Below, piece after piece: positions 1 through 8,029 of a stretch of 54,129 bases of DNA. The notes under the pieces were generated by a model. That model was not told the origin of the DNA and made no database searches. It worked only from the letters and a program-made list of their open reading frames with translations. The stretch covers positions 1 to 54,129 of the forward strand of contig CAIWUU010000079.1 in NCBI GenBank assembly GCA_903915955.1, written 5' to 3'. The position numbers were made by a program, and so were the translations under genes. The DNA comes from an uncultured Chlorobiaceae bacterium. Its GTDB lineage: Bacteria; Bacteroidota; Chlorobiia; Chlorobiales; Chlorobiaceae. Numbering within the stretch: position 1 is the stretch's first letter; every line of letters starts with the position of its first letter.

Positions 1-222
1 ATGGCCAAGCTCGCCGCAACCAGCGAAACGGTTGTCGCGCTCATTGTGATGGTTATGAACCTGCAGAAACTGCTGGGGGTTCATTTTTTACGCTGTTTTA
101 TAGGTATCGTGTCGTTTTTGATGGCGATAAATGGGCGACAAAGCCTCTTGAAGCAAAAATTACAGCGATTAGGGGATTTGTGTATAGAGGCCAGATTTGC
201 CCTGCCGTCGAGGTGTTTTTAA
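1..222 (+). pseudogene. Possible transposase C-terminal remnant (window edge)
   Basis: The frame from base 1 encodes 73 residues with a segment TSETVVALIVMVMNLQKLL, which resembles the C-terminal end of IS5/IS1182-like transposases (a hydrophobic stretch followed by MNLxKLL). The ATG at base 1 is probably internal, because the window cuts the gene. After that motif the frame turns arginine/leucine-rich and stops at 222 without a recognisable domain. Frame 3 is also open from base 3 to the stop at 309-311 and reads as plausible protein (containing FYRYRVVFDGDKW), so the true frame is uncertain and a frameshift is possible. An imperfect hairpin follows at 226-248. Family resemblance is from memory only. 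Confidence 0.3.
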
Positions 223-424
223 AACGAGGCTTTGTTCAGAAAGCCCTCATTATTAAAGAATACGTAAAAGGCACAGGTTTTGCGTTTCAAAGAATACGAA
301 AAAGACAGTAAAAAATACCCTTTGTCAAAGAATAAAAAAACTGATACACCAATTACTCAGCACATTTCACTATTACCCCGATGATTGACACTGCATAACA
401 GCATCATTCAGTATCTCATCATCA

Positions 425-721
425 TCAGCTTGATGACGCATATTGAATTAATGGGTCCTCAACTGCAATTGATTTTTCATAAAGCACTCCCGGATCCAAA
501 TCCAGACATTCATAAGGATCAAAATTACCCTTGACATCCCATGCCAATGTATTGTTCAGAACAGTACAGGTATCTGCAAATATTTTCTTGTCCTTTAATA
601 CCCTGAAAACGCCATGCTCAAGAATTTCCGTGGCATCATATAATCTGATTTCACCATGAGCAAAGTACAGATAGATCTTATAATCATCGGTTGGGAGTAC
701 CTGAATAATGGTATGCATCAT
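425..721 (-). CDS. DUF2442 domain protein
   Basis: This small protein of about 98 residues matches the DUF2442 pattern: an N-terminal beta-rich part (HTIIQVLPTDDYKIYLYF), a central GEIRLYDATEIL segment and the late motif WDVKGNFDPYECLDLDP. The ATG at 721 was chosen because GAGGTG lies four bases upstream; the adjacent ATG at 718 is equally usable. A longer open frame upstream runs into the DUF4160 gene and is unlikely to be translated. It lies eight bases downstream of that gene on the same strand. DUF4160 and DUF2442 genes commonly occur as a pair, sometimes proposed to be toxin-antitoxin-like. The molecular function is unknown. Confidence 0.8.
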   Translation of the reverse strand: MMHTIIQVLPTDDYKIYLYFAHGEIRLYDATEILEHGVFRVLKDKKIFADTCTVLNNTLAWDVKGNFDPYECLDLDPGVLYEKSIAVEDPLIQYASSS

Positions 722-729
722 AGTACACC

Positions 730-990
730 TCATTGTAATGGATTTATTTTTACCAACTTTCCATGAGTTTCTGCAAGATGCCAATTATTTATCAACTCAT
801 CTTTATGCAATTCACACCAGGCGAGCACAAGCTTTAATTGTTTAAAAGGTAATGCACCCTTCAATATCGCCGAGTTATTGATATCTACTTCTGCGCGTAA
901 TCCATTGTATTCAGCATGAAAATGTGGAGGATTGTGCTCCTGCCAATACATGTATATTTTTATTCCAAAAAACTCACTTATTAACGGCAT
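730..990 (-). CDS. DUF4160 domain protein
   Basis: The 86-residue product carries the DUF4160 signature near its start: MPLISEFFGIKIYMYW followed by HNPPHFHAEYNG, a histidine-rich segment typical of the family. The ATG at 990 has AGAGAGG six bases upstream, so it is preferred over the longer open frame to 1029. It is the first gene of a two-gene unit with the DUF2442 gene. The pair sits beside a possible transposase remnant, which fits an accessory cassette. Biochemical role is unknown; a toxin-antitoxin role is only an inference from the usual pairing. Confidence 0.82.
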   Translation of the reverse strand: MPLISEFFGIKIYMYWQEHNPPHFHAEYNGLRAEVDINNSAILKGALPFKQLKLVLAWCELHKDELINNWHLAETHGKLVKINPLQ

Positions 991-1236
991 AAGTACCTCT
1001 CTTTGTATTTTCCAAGCCACGCGGTACATGCTCCGGAAACTAAGGAAATATCCACGCCGTTAAAAATAATGATGGGGAAAGCAAGACTTACAGAAAAGGT
1101 ACGGATAATTCCACCAATAATAAGAAAAATGAGAACTGAAACGGGGAAATGGAGACAACATCAAGCAAGACCGCCCAGAAAAACTTGGAAATAGATCGAA
1201 CTTATAATAAAATCAGGAAATAAGCCCATTACCAAT

Positions 1237-1839
1237 ATGACAACCAACAAAACCCGCATCGCTCTCTTCTGCTCCGGCAGCGGCAGCAATTTTAAGGCGC
1301 TTTTTGAGGCAATCAGGAACAAACAACTCCCGGCAGAAATTGTCCTCTGCCTGTCGAACCGCGCCCGGAGCGGAGCAATGGAGTTTGCAGAGCAGAACGG
1401 TATTGCAACGGAACATATCACCGAAAAACAGTTCGGATCTTTCGATGAGTTTGCCGAAAAAATGGTGGACCGGCTGAAAGAGCATAAGATTGATATCATT
1501 CTCCTGGCGGGCTATATGCGCAAGGTACCGGATGCGGTTGTCGCGGCATTTCCGGAGCGGATGCTCAACATTCATCCTGCTCTTCTGCCAAAATTCGGTG
1601 GTGAGGGGATGTATGGCATTCATGTCCATACCGCTGTGCTTGAAGCGGGTGAAACCGAAACGGGAGCGACAGTGCACTTTGTCAATGAGGAGTATGACAA
1701 GGGAGAGATTCTGCTTCAGCGAACCGTGCCGGTTTTGCCGGATGATACACCGGAGACTCTTGCCGCACGGGTGCTTGCATGCGAACATGCGCTTTATCCT
1801 GATGCCCTGGAAAAGCTGCTTACTTTACAGAGATCATGA
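1237..1839 (+). CDS. purN: Phosphoribosylglycinamide formyltransferase
   Basis: PurN transfers a formyl group from 10-formyl-tetrahydrofolate to GAR in step three of purine synthesis. The 200-residue length is normal. The phosphate-binding loop GSGSN is at residues 14-18, and the catalytic triad of the family is visible as N111 and H113 (NIHPALLP) and D154 (EEYDKGE). The ATG at 1237 gives the usual short lead before the first beta strand. The stop overlaps the queE start by four bases (ATGA), so the two are translationally coupled. It probably heads a purN-queE-glycosyltransferase-nfo transcription unit. Confidence 0.95.
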   Translation: MTTNKTRIALFCSGSGSNFKALFEAIRNKQLPAEIVLCLSNRARSGAMEFAEQNGIATEHITEKQFGSFDEFAEKMVDRLKEHKIDIILLAGYMRKVPDAVVAAFPERMLNIHPALLPKFGGEGMYGIHVHTAVLEAGETETGATVHFVNEEYDKGEILLQRTVPVLPDDTPETLAARVLACEHALYPDALEKLLTLQRS

Positions 1840-2507
1840 GCGCCAACACTCTCACAATCAGCGAAATTTTTCACTCCATTCAGGGAGAGGGCTCCTTTGC
1901 TGGCTGGCCCTGCACCTTTATACGGCTTGCGGGCTGCGGCCACGGCTGTGCGGGTTGCGACACCGGCTATGCCGAAAAGAAGGGAGTCGAGCTTGAGAGA
2001 GAGGAGATTATGCAGAGAGCACTCACTTTTCAGGCACCCTTTATCGAAATCACCGGAGGGGAACCTCTGCTTCAGCCAGCAGTTTACCCGCTGATGAAGC
2101 TGCTCTGTGATCTTGATCAAAAGGTACTGCTTGAAACAGGAGGATTTATCTCTGTCGAAAAGGTTGACAAACGGGTCCATAAAATAATTGATATCAAACC
2201 TCCCTCCTCCGGAGTGGCACAACACAACAATCCCGATAACATCCGCCTTGCGCTTGAAGCGGAACCTCCCCACCGCCACACCTTTGAATTCAAAATCGTT
2301 ATTGCAGGAAAAGAGGATTATGAGTGGGCGACATCGCTTCTGCGTGAACATCGCTTGACTGAATCGTTCACCATCATGATGGGAGTCTCATTCGGTAAAC
2401 TTGATCCCGCAGAACTCGCTGAATGGATACTCCGCGACCGCCTCCGGGCAAGACTCCAGCTCCAGCTCCACAAATACCTCTGGGATCCCTCCAGAAGAGG
2501 AGTATAG
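1836..2507 (+). CDS. queE: 7-carboxy-7-deazaguanine synthase (radical SAM)
   Basis: QueE converts 6-carboxy-tetrahydropterin to 7-carboxy-7-deazaguanine in the queuosine/preQ0 pathway. The protein starts with the family motif EIFHSIQGEGSFAGWPCTFIRL, then the radical SAM cysteines C34, C38 and C41 (C-X3-C-X2-C). The SAM-binding ITGGEPLLQ segment is at about 72-80. DIKPPSSG in the middle is also characteristic. The ATG overlaps the purN stop by four bases. No other queuosine gene is in the window. Confidence 0.93.
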   Translation: MSANTLTISEIFHSIQGEGSFAGWPCTFIRLAGCGHGCAGCDTGYAEKKGVELEREEIMQRALTFQAPFIEITGGEPLLQPAVYPLMKLLCDLDQKVLLETGGFISVEKVDKRVHKIIDIKPPSSGVAQHNNPDNIRLALEAEPPHRHTFEFKIVIAGKEDYEWATSLLREHRLTESFTIMMGVSFGKLDPAELAEWILRDRLRARLQLQLHKYLWDPSRRGV

Positions 2508-2555
2508 TTTGGCTTTACCCCCTCTACTCCTTACCTTTCCTCTCTCAGTTTCCTT

Positions 2556-3581
2556 TTGCTCATTATCTCTTGTCCATTGTCAACGATCAACTGTCAACTC
2601 TCAATCGTCGTTCCGCTCTTCAATGAACGGGAATCGCTTCCTGAGCTGCTCGTGCAACTCTATACCTCCATGGGCGAAAAGGAGTTGCACGCCCTCTTTC
2701 AGGAACCGTTTGCGTTTGAAATTATCATGGTTGACGATGGCTCCACCGACGATTCGTCTACCCTGATCGGCAGCATGATTCCCTCAAGACCAGAGCTTCG
2801 CCTCATCTCCTTTCAGAGAAACTTCGGAAAAACCGCCGCGCTCTCTGCAGGGTTCATGGCAGCCACGGGCGACTATGTCTGCACCATTGATGCCGACATG
2901 CAGGATGACCCCTATGCAATAAAAGAGATGATCAAAAAGCTGCAAGAAGGGTATGATCTGGTCAGCGGATGGAAACAGCATCGGAAGGATCCTCTCTCCA
3001 AAACCATTCCTTCAAAGCTCTTCAATGGCATAACCCGTCTTTTTAGCGGCATCACCATTCACGATTTCAACTGTGGCCTGAAGGTGTACCGCAAAGAGGT
3101 GACCCGTCGGCTGGAGCTGCATGGCGACATGCACCGATACATTCCAGTACTCGCCCAGTGGATGGGGTTCAGGATTACCGAGCTGCCGGTGAAGCACCAC
3201 GCCAGAAAATTCGGCACAACCAAATATGGCGCTTCAAGGTTTTTTTCAGGACTGCTCGATTTCCTCTCAGTGCTCTTCATCACGCGATATCTTCGCCGAC
3301 CGATGCACTTTTTTGGTATGGCTGGCCTCACAAGCTTTCTCTTCGGCTTTCTCATCAGCCTCTATGTCACTCTCGATAAAATTCTGCTCCATAAACCGGT
3401 GAGCAACCGCCCGATTCTTTTTCTCGGCATTCTGCTGCTCATTCTTGGTGTCCAGCTTTTTTCGACCGGCCTGCTTGGAGAGATGCTCTCTACATCATCC
3501 ACAAAAGGCAGCCCTTTTACCGTTCGCGAAACGATGAACCTCACCGACGGACAGGCCCGAAATTTCAATACAACCGATTAA
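2556..3581 (+). CDS. Family 2 glycosyltransferase (DPM1/GtrB-like)
   Basis: The catalytic domain begins with [18 protein letters not shown] and continues with VDDGSTDD and the metal-binding DADMQDDP (D112/D114). The middle [12 protein letters not shown] and the two membrane segments at about 235-258 and 275-305 are typical of polyprenyl-phosphate glycosyltransferases of the GtrB/ArnC/DPM1 type, which load a sugar on a lipid carrier at the inner membrane. Sugar and acceptor cannot be told. The start is uncertain: no ATG precedes the conserved core, TTG codons exist at 2556 and 2577, neither has a clear ribosome-binding site, and the heptamer repeat encodes residues just before the core. Confidence 0.88.
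   Translation: MLIISCPLSTINCQLSIVVPLFNERESLPELLVQLYTSMGEKELHALFQEPFAFEIIMVDDGSTDDSSTLIGSMIPSRPELRLISFQRNFGKTAALSAGFMAATGDYVCTIDADMQDDPYAIKEMIKKLQEGYDLVSGWKQHRKDPLSKTIPSKLFNGITRLFSGITIHDFNCGLKVYRKEVTRRLELHGDMHRYIPVLAQWMGFRITELPVKHHARKFGTTKYGASRFFSGLLDFLSVLFITRYLRRPMHFFGMAGLTSFLFGFLISLYVTLDKILLHKPVSNRPILFLGILLLILGVQLFSTGLLGEMLSTSSTKGSPFTVRETMNLTDGQARNFNTTD
2571..2605 (+). repeat. Five degenerate 7-bp tandem repeats
   Basis: Consecutive heptamers TGTCCAT, TGTCAAC, GATCAAC, TGTCAAC and TCTCAAT run without spacers. They lie in the gap after queE and extend directly into the first codons of the glycosyltransferase gene. Short heptameric tandem repeats of this type are known in cyanobacteria and are also common between genes in Chlorobiaceae. 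Here the unit length is not a multiple of three, so copy-number change would shift the frame of any start codon placed upstream of it. Confidence 0.7.
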
Positions 3582-3582
3582 C

Positions 3583-3588
3583 TATAAT
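3583..3588 (+). promoter_or_regulatory. Possible -10 element placing nfo on a leaderless transcript
   Basis: A perfect TATAAT lies between the glycosyltransferase stop and the nfo start. Its last base is six bases before the ATG, so a transcript from it would begin at or next to the start codon. There is no ribosome-binding site between it and the ATG. The -35 region (AATTTC/TTTCAA at about 3561-3568) is weak, so this may be chance. Confidence 0.3.
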
Positions 3589-3594
3589 TCTCTT

Positions 3595-4437
3595 ATGAAA
3601 CGGGTTGGAGCACATGTCAGTACCGCCGGAGGAGTTGAGAATGCCCCGCTTCATGCCACAGCCATCGGAGCCAGAGCATTTGCCCTCTTTACCAAAAATC
3701 AACGGCAATGGAGAGCCCCGAAACTCACAACGGCCTCAATTGACGCATTTCATAAAAATTGCAGCGATGGCTGTTTCAAGCCTGCACACATACTGCCTCA
3801 CGACAGCTATCTCATCAACCTCGGCAGTCCTGACCCTGAAAAGCTGCAACGTGCACGTGAAGCCTTTATTGAGGAGATGCAGCGAGTTGAGGAGCTTGGA
3901 CTGCTCATGCTGAACTTTCATCCGGGCAGCCACCTCAAAGAGATTGCTGAAGAAAAATGCCTGCAACTGATTGCTGAGTCAATCAATATCTCGCTCAATA
4001 CCACAACGGGGGTGACTGCCGTCATTGAAAACACCGCCGGACAGGGCAGCAATCTTGGCAACCAGTTTGAACAACTGGCCTTTCTGATTGAGCGGATTGA
4101 AGATAAAACAAGAGTCGGAATCTGTCTCGACACCTGCCACCTCTTCGCCAGTGGTTATGACTTACAAACCACCAAAGCGGCAGAGTTCACCTTCAGTGAA
4201 TTCAACCGGATTGTAGGACTCCAATACCTGCGAGGAATGCACCTCAACGATGCCATACAACCGCTCGGCAGCCGGGTTGACCGCCATGCAAGCATTGGAA
4301 AAGGAAAAATCGGGATGGAGGTCTTCTCATACATCATGCACAACCCAGCCTGTGAAGAGATTCCGCTGATCCTTGAAACTCCCGACTCCGATGCCTGGAG
4401 TTCAGAGATCAGCCTGCTCTACTCACTTGAAGGGTAA
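3595..4437 (+). CDS. nfo: Endonuclease IV (AP endonuclease)
   Basis: Nfo cleaves DNA 5' to abasic sites in base-excision repair, using three zinc ions. The 280-residue protein has the family order of motifs: [11 protein letters not shown] at the start, [49 protein letters not shown] and LILETPD at the end. These hold the His, Glu and Asp metal ligands. It is the last gene of the forward run; the stop is seven bases from the convergent ftsX stop. No Shine-Dalgarno is visible before the ATG. Confidence 0.96.
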   Translation: MKRVGAHVSTAGGVENAPLHATAIGARAFALFTKNQRQWRAPKLTTASIDAFHKNCSDGCFKPAHILPHDSYLINLGSPDPEKLQRAREAFIEEMQRVEELGLLMLNFHPGSHLKEIAEEKCLQLIAESINISLNTTTGVTAVIENTAGQGSNLGNQFEQLAFLIERIEDKTRVGICLDTCHLFASGYDLQTTKAAEFTFSEFNRIVGLQYLRGMHLNDAIQPLGSRVDRHASIGKGKIGMEVFSYIMHNPACEEIPLILETPDSDAWSSEISLLYSLEG

Positions 4438-4444
4438 CTGCGGA

Positions 4445-5326
4445 TTACCGTTTCGAAGCAGCCCTGAGATATTTGCTCACTGAAAGTGCGCTGCCAAAAA
4501 TGCCGAGGCAGAGACCAAGCACAACCGTTGCTGGATAGACAAGCAAGGCGGAAGATTGTACCACCTGATAAAGAGTTGGCTCATAAGTAAAAAGCAGTTG
4601 ATCAAACAGCAGATAAACTGCTCCGGCTGCGAGCGCTCCAGCCAGCAATCCCTGAATCGCCCCCTCGATAATATAAGGAGCACCTATAAACCAGGCCGTG
4701 GCTCCAACCAGACGCATGGTTCTGATCTTCTCCTTCCGCGAATACATGGCAAGCCTTATGGTGTAGCCAATCAGCACAATAGTGGCAACTGAAATCAAAA
4801 TGCCAATCCCTCCGGTTACCAACGTAAACAACCGTGCGTTCTGCTCAACCTGGCCAAGAAATGACTGATTATACCGAATGTCTACATCTGGAGTGATGGC
4901 ACGTATCTCCGGAACAATTCGCTCAAGACGTTCTGGACTCGCATAGTCAGGAAGAAACTTCAGCTTGATCGACCTCGGCAGCGGGTTTGAGCCTAAAATC
5001 CTGACAATATCCTCTCCAAAGTCATGCGTAAAGGTTCGCGCAGCCTCATCTCTGGTAACATAAACCGCCTCCCGCACCCCCTCAAAACTTTTGAGGTGCG
5101 CTGTCATATTCATCGCCTGAGGGTCAGAAATCGATTCGCCGAGAAAAACCTCAAGCTCAACCCTGCTCCGAATCTCCTGGATCACATCCATAAAACTGAG
5201 AGATACCGTACTGAAGAGAGCAAGGAGTACAAGAGCAAAAAAACTTATTGTAACAGTAATAGCGGCCGGTAATTTTGCCCGTCCAATACTTGAAAAACCT
5301 TCCTTGATAACAAAAGACAAAGACAT
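4445..5326 (-). CDS. ftsX: Cell division protein FtsX
   Basis: FtsX is the membrane subunit of the FtsEX ABC-type complex that controls peptidoglycan hydrolases at the septum. The 293-residue protein shows the FtsX layout: one N-terminal membrane segment (about 20-45), an extracytoplasmic domain (VELEVFLGES to VDIRYNQSFL), then three C-terminal segments in the FtsX permease fold (about 170-195, 215-240, 260-285). The motif RLVGATAWFIGAPYIIEG is characteristic. No ftsE lies next to it on the upstream side; a tRNA gene on the other strand is there instead. Confidence 0.92.
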   Translation of the reverse strand: MSLSFVIKEGFSSIGRAKLPAAITVTISFFALVLLALFSTVSLSFMDVIQEIRSRVELEVFLGESISDPQAMNMTAHLKSFEGVREAVYVTRDEAARTFTHDFGEDIVRILGSNPLPRSIKLKFLPDYASPERLERIVPEIRAITPDVDIRYNQSFLGQVEQNARLFTLVTGGIGILISVATIVLIGYTIRLAMYSRKEKIRTMRLVGATAWFIGAPYIIEGAIQGLLAGALAAGAVYLLFDQLLFTYEPTLYQVVQSSALLVYPATVVLGLCLGIFGSALSVSKYLRAASKR

Positions 5327-5425
5327 AACAGCTTATTTTGCATTAATAACAGCTTCCATCCCAAAGAAACGACAAAACCAGTTGGAAAAACAACTTTTTT
5401 TTCTTTTAATTAGTCTTCCGGGAAC

Positions 5426-5498
5426 GGGGCTATAGCTCAGTTGGTAGAGCATTTGCATGGCATGCAAAGGGTCAGGAGTTCGAGTCTCCTTAGCTCCA
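5426..5498 (+). tRNA. tRNA-Ala (anticodon GGC)
   Basis: A complete 73-nt cloverleaf can be drawn. The acceptor stem GGGGCTA pairs with TAGCTCC with one G-U pair. The D arm is GCTC/GAGC. The anticodon stem is TTTGC/GCAAA around the loop ATGGCAT, giving anticodon GGC (alanine). The T arm is AGGAG/CTCCT with loop TTCGAGT. The discriminator base is A, and a full CCA end is not encoded. A terminator follows a few bases downstream. Confidence 0.97.
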
Positions 5499-5503
5499 CA
5501 GAT

Positions 5504-5534
5504 AAAAAAGCACATTGAGGTGATGTGCTTTTTT
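5504..5534 (+). terminator. Rho-independent terminator after tRNA-Ala
   Basis: A perfect 12-bp stem, AAAAAAGCACAT with ATGTGCTTTTTT, encloses the seven-base loop TGAGGTG and ends in a T run. It lies six bases after the tRNA. The A run on the left arm lets it also work on the reverse strand, toward ftsX from the membrane-protein gene. Confidence 0.9.
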
Positions 5535-5567
5535 TATTTCCAGTCTCTGTGCTGCACACCATACTCT

Positions 5568-6080
5568 TCAAGAACGCTTTCTGCCCACCTTTGCAATCAA
5601 AAAAATAAAGCCTACAATAACTGATGCTGCTATACCGGCTGCAACATTGAAAAGGGCGGCAAGCAACACGACCGGCAGGGTAAAAGTCACAACGAGTCCA
5701 AGAAAGTTCGAGCTGCCAACAAAGGTCAACGCCGTAAGTGCGGTAAAGAAAAAACTGGTTGCAAGACTTCCTGCAAACGAGATAAAGATCTTCTCCCCCT
5801 TACCTTCCGAAATATTCTGCCACCTCTGGATCTGTTTTGTGTTTCCAGGGTCAATCGCTCCCCTGACGGCCATGGCAACAAGCGCAAAGAGAATCAGCAC
5901 CACAACCTGAATGCCATACACACTCCACAGCTCACTCTCTGAAGGGTGAAAACTACCCTCTCCCAGCCTGACCGAGGAGAGTTGCAACATAAAAATTGAT
6001 GTCCAGTAAAAAACCGTTCCCCAAAGAAGCGTTACCAATACCCATATCGCCACACCAGGCGGTTTCGGAGTTTTTGCCAT
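5568..6080 (-). CDS. Hypothetical four-pass membrane protein
   Basis: The product is about 170 residues with four hydrophobic segments: near the start (AIWVLVTLLWGTVFYW), around 65-85 (VYGIQVVVLILFALVAMAV), around 105-135 (FAGSLATSFFFTALTALTF) and at the end (a long stretch to FIFLIAKVG). I do not recognise the family. The ATG at 6080 (MAKTPKPPG) has AGAGAG six bases upstream and was preferred to the longer frame starting at 6158, whose first 26 residues look like untranslated leader. It reads toward the tRNA terminator, and hisF diverges from it. Confidence 0.75.
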   Translation of the reverse strand: MAKTPKPPGVAIWVLVTLLWGTVFYWTSIFMLQLSSVRLGEGSFHPSESELWSVYGIQVVVLILFALVAMAVRGAIDPGNTKQIQRWQNISEGKGEKIFISFAGSLATSFFFTALTALTFVGSSNFLGLVVTFTLPVVLLAALFNVAAGIAASVIVGFIFLIAKVGRKRS

Positions 6081-6208
6081 GTTGTACTCTCTGACATTAA
6101 TATTTTTTAAATGCTTACATTGGCAATATAAAAAAATAGCAGTCAGAGCAGAATGCACCCGAGCACTGGCACCAGGAAGAGCAGTAACAAAACATTTTTA
6201 CACACGTC

Positions 6209-6964
6209 ATGTTAGCAAAGCGAATCATCCCCTGTCTCGATGTACGAGACGGAAGAGTTGTAAAAGGAATAAACTTTGAGGGGTTGAGGGATGCTGGTTC
6301 CATCCTCGAACAGGCGAGATTTTATAATAATGAACTGGCTGACGAACTTGTTTTTCTCGATATTTCAGCTTCACTTGAATCCCGCAAAACAACGCTTGAG
6401 GAGGTGCTGAAGGTCTCTGGCGAAGTCTTTATCCCCCTCACGGTGGGGGGCGGCATCAGCTCTGTGGAACGTGCAAAAGAGGTTTTTTTGCACGGCGCTG
6501 ACAAGGTTTCTGTAAATACTGCCGCCGTCAATGACCCCTCTCTGATTACCCGCATTGCCGAAAAATATGGTTCACAGGCTGTTGTGGTTGCCATTGACAT
6601 CAAGAAAATAGGAAACGACTACATGGTACATACCCATTCCGGAAAAAAAGCAACCCCCTATGAAGCACTTGAATGGGCCCAGAAAGTGCAGGAACTTGGC
6701 GCTGGAGAAATTCTTCTGACCAGTATGGATCGTGACGGCACAAAAGAGGGATACGATAACGAGATTCTGCGCCGAGTCTCAACATCTGTACATATTCCTG
6801 TGATTGCATCCGGCGGCGCAGGTAGTCTGGAACACCTCTATGAAGGTTTTACCAAAGGTTGCGCTGACGCTGCACTCGCAGCCTCAATCTTTCACTTCCG
6901 GCAACACTCAATCCTGGAAGCAAAAGAGTACCTCAGAGAAAGAGATATCCCTGTACGATTTTGA
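6209..6964 (+). CDS. hisF: Imidazole glycerol phosphate synthase, cyclase subunit
   Basis: HisF condenses PRFAR with ammonia delivered by HisH to give IGP (histidine) and AICAR (purines). The 251-residue beta/alpha barrel has both catalytic aspartates: D11 in [14 protein letters not shown] and D130 in VVAIDIK. Phosphate-binding loops are visible as TVGGGI and ASGGAGS. The length is standard and the ATG at 6209 gives the conserved [11 protein letters not shown] start. No other his gene is adjacent. It converges with the PPK2-type gene. Confidence 0.97.
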   Translation: MLAKRIIPCLDVRDGRVVKGINFEGLRDAGSILEQARFYNNELADELVFLDISASLESRKTTLEEVLKVSGEVFIPLTVGGGISSVERAKEVFLHGADKVSVNTAAVNDPSLITRIAEKYGSQAVVVAIDIKKIGNDYMVHTHSGKKATPYEALEWAQKVQELGAGEILLTSMDRDGTKEGYDNEILRRVSTSVHIPVIASGGAGSLEHLYEGFTKGCADAALAASIFHFRQHSILEAKEYLRERDIPVRF

Positions 6965-6991
6965 GTGCCCCTCACCAACCATAGCGCACCA

Positions 6992-7870
6992 TCACTCCTG
7001 CTCCTTCATCAGGGAATAACGAATATCCGCCAGCTCTTTGAGCCGTTCTTCACTCGCCGCAGGATAGGACAAGCCAAGCTCGCTCAACGAGTGAACAATA
7101 ATCTGTGACACAATTAATCTGGCATTCTGTTTGTCATCTGCCGGAACGATATACCACGGCGCATGTTTGGTACTTGTAGCAATGAAACAGGCCTCATAAG
7201 CCTGCATATAGTGCTTCCAGTATTGCCTCTCCTCAATATCACTGGCACTGAATTTCCAATTTTTCTCCGGTGCATCAATGCGAGCCAGAAATCGTTTCCG
7301 TTGTTCTTCTCTTGAGAGATGAAGAAAAAATTTAATAATCCTGGTTCCATTACGGTGAAGGTGGCTTTCCATATTAACAATCGACTGATAACGCTCTTCC
7401 CATACTTTTTTCCCGTTAATCAATCGATCCGGCACACCCTGCATTGCAAGTATTTCCGGATGTACGCGAACAATAAGCACCTCCTCGTAATAGGAGCGGT
7501 TAAAGATACCGATACGGCCACGCTCCGGAAGACAACGGTTGCTCCTCCAGAGAAAATCGTGATCAAGCTCTTCCGCAGATGGATGCTTGAAACTGAAGAC
7601 CTGACACCCCTGAGGATTGATGCCGGACATCACATGCCGGATAATGCCATCCTTGCCAGCAGCATCCATTGCCTGAAAAATCAGCAAGAGAGAATAACGG
7701 TTATCAGCATAGTGAACCTGCTGCAATTTACTTAACTGCTCCACATGGTCAGAGAGCATCTCCTTGTACTCTTGTTTGGAGCTGTACACCGGATCAACAA
7801 GTGTCGGACATTCGTCAAGATTTACCGACTCTCCTTCACGAATCCGCAGAGCATCATGGTCAAAGCGCAT
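6992..7870 (-). CDS. Polyphosphate kinase 2 family protein
   Basis: PPK2 enzymes move phosphate between polyphosphate and nucleotides. The 292-residue single-domain protein has a Walker A loop DAAGKDG (GKDG at 72-75), followed by [12 protein letters not shown], and the Walker B-like [13 protein letters not shown] around 120-132. Other family motifs are [24 protein letters not shown] and WYIVPADDK. These fit the group that phosphorylates AMP and/or ADP at the expense of polyphosphate, but the exact class cannot be set by eye. It is probably monocistronic. The start at 7870 is an ATG ([10 protein letters not shown]). Confidence 0.9.
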   Translation of the reverse strand: MRFDHDALRIREGESVNLDECPTLVDPVYSSKQEYKEMLSDHVEQLSKLQQVHYADNRYSLLLIFQAMDAAGKDGIIRHVMSGINPQGCQVFSFKHPSAEELDHDFLWRSNRCLPERGRIGIFNRSYYEEVLIVRVHPEILAMQGVPDRLINGKKVWEERYQSIVNMESHLHRNGTRIIKFFLHLSREEQRKRFLARIDAPEKNWKFSASDIEERQYWKHYMQAYEACFIATSTKHAPWYIVPADDKQNARLIVSQIIVHSLSELGLSYPAASEERLKELADIRYSLMKEQE

Positions 7871-7909
7871 TGGTCATCATGTTGCATAAGTGAGGTTAAT
7901 CACTCATTA

Positions 7910-7949
7910 TTTTAAGTAAATTTTAAGCTTCATCTCAGGCTGCTTTAAG
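7910..7949 (+). promoter_or_regulatory. Phased 11-bp direct repeats, probable OmpR-family operator
   Basis: TTTTAAG occurs at 7910-7916 and 7921-7927, and CTTTAAG at 7943-7949. The start-to-start distances are 11 and 22 bp. The skipped position at 7932-7938 holds a weaker copy, ATCTCAG. OmpR/PhoB-type regulators bind direct repeats spaced one helical turn apart. A TTTAAG-N5-TTTAAG arrangement closely resembles PmrA-type boxes. A possible -10, TATAAA, is at 7975-7980, so the repeats sit just upstream of the -35 position. The site precedes the DUF4405/response-regulator/kinase genes, suggesting autoregulation. Confidence 0.55.
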
Positions 7950-8029
7950 AATCTCCATGCTACATTGGAAGCAGTATAAAACGAATAACGACACCGAAAA
8001 ATACTTAAATTCGAAAATATCGAGATATT

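Noticed and set aside
980-1165. A hydrophobic reverse-strand frame (IIRTFSVSLAFPIIIFNG) before the DUF4160 gene
   Set aside because: It reads like a membrane helix but has no start codon and runs into the start of the DUF4160 gene; it could only be a remnant.
1003-1194. A 63-codon forward ORF before purN
   Set aside because: No motif, no ribosome-binding site, and a composition rich in Lys/Arg/Pro typical of a shadow frame.
1213-1788. Long reverse ORF antisense to purN
   Set aside because: Complete overlap with purN, which has all catalytic residues.
5333-5515. A 60-codon reverse-strand ORF over the tRNA gene
   Set aside because: Its sequence (AKETRTPDPLHAMQMLYQLSY) is the antisense translation of tRNA-Ala, a well-known spurious product, not a gene.
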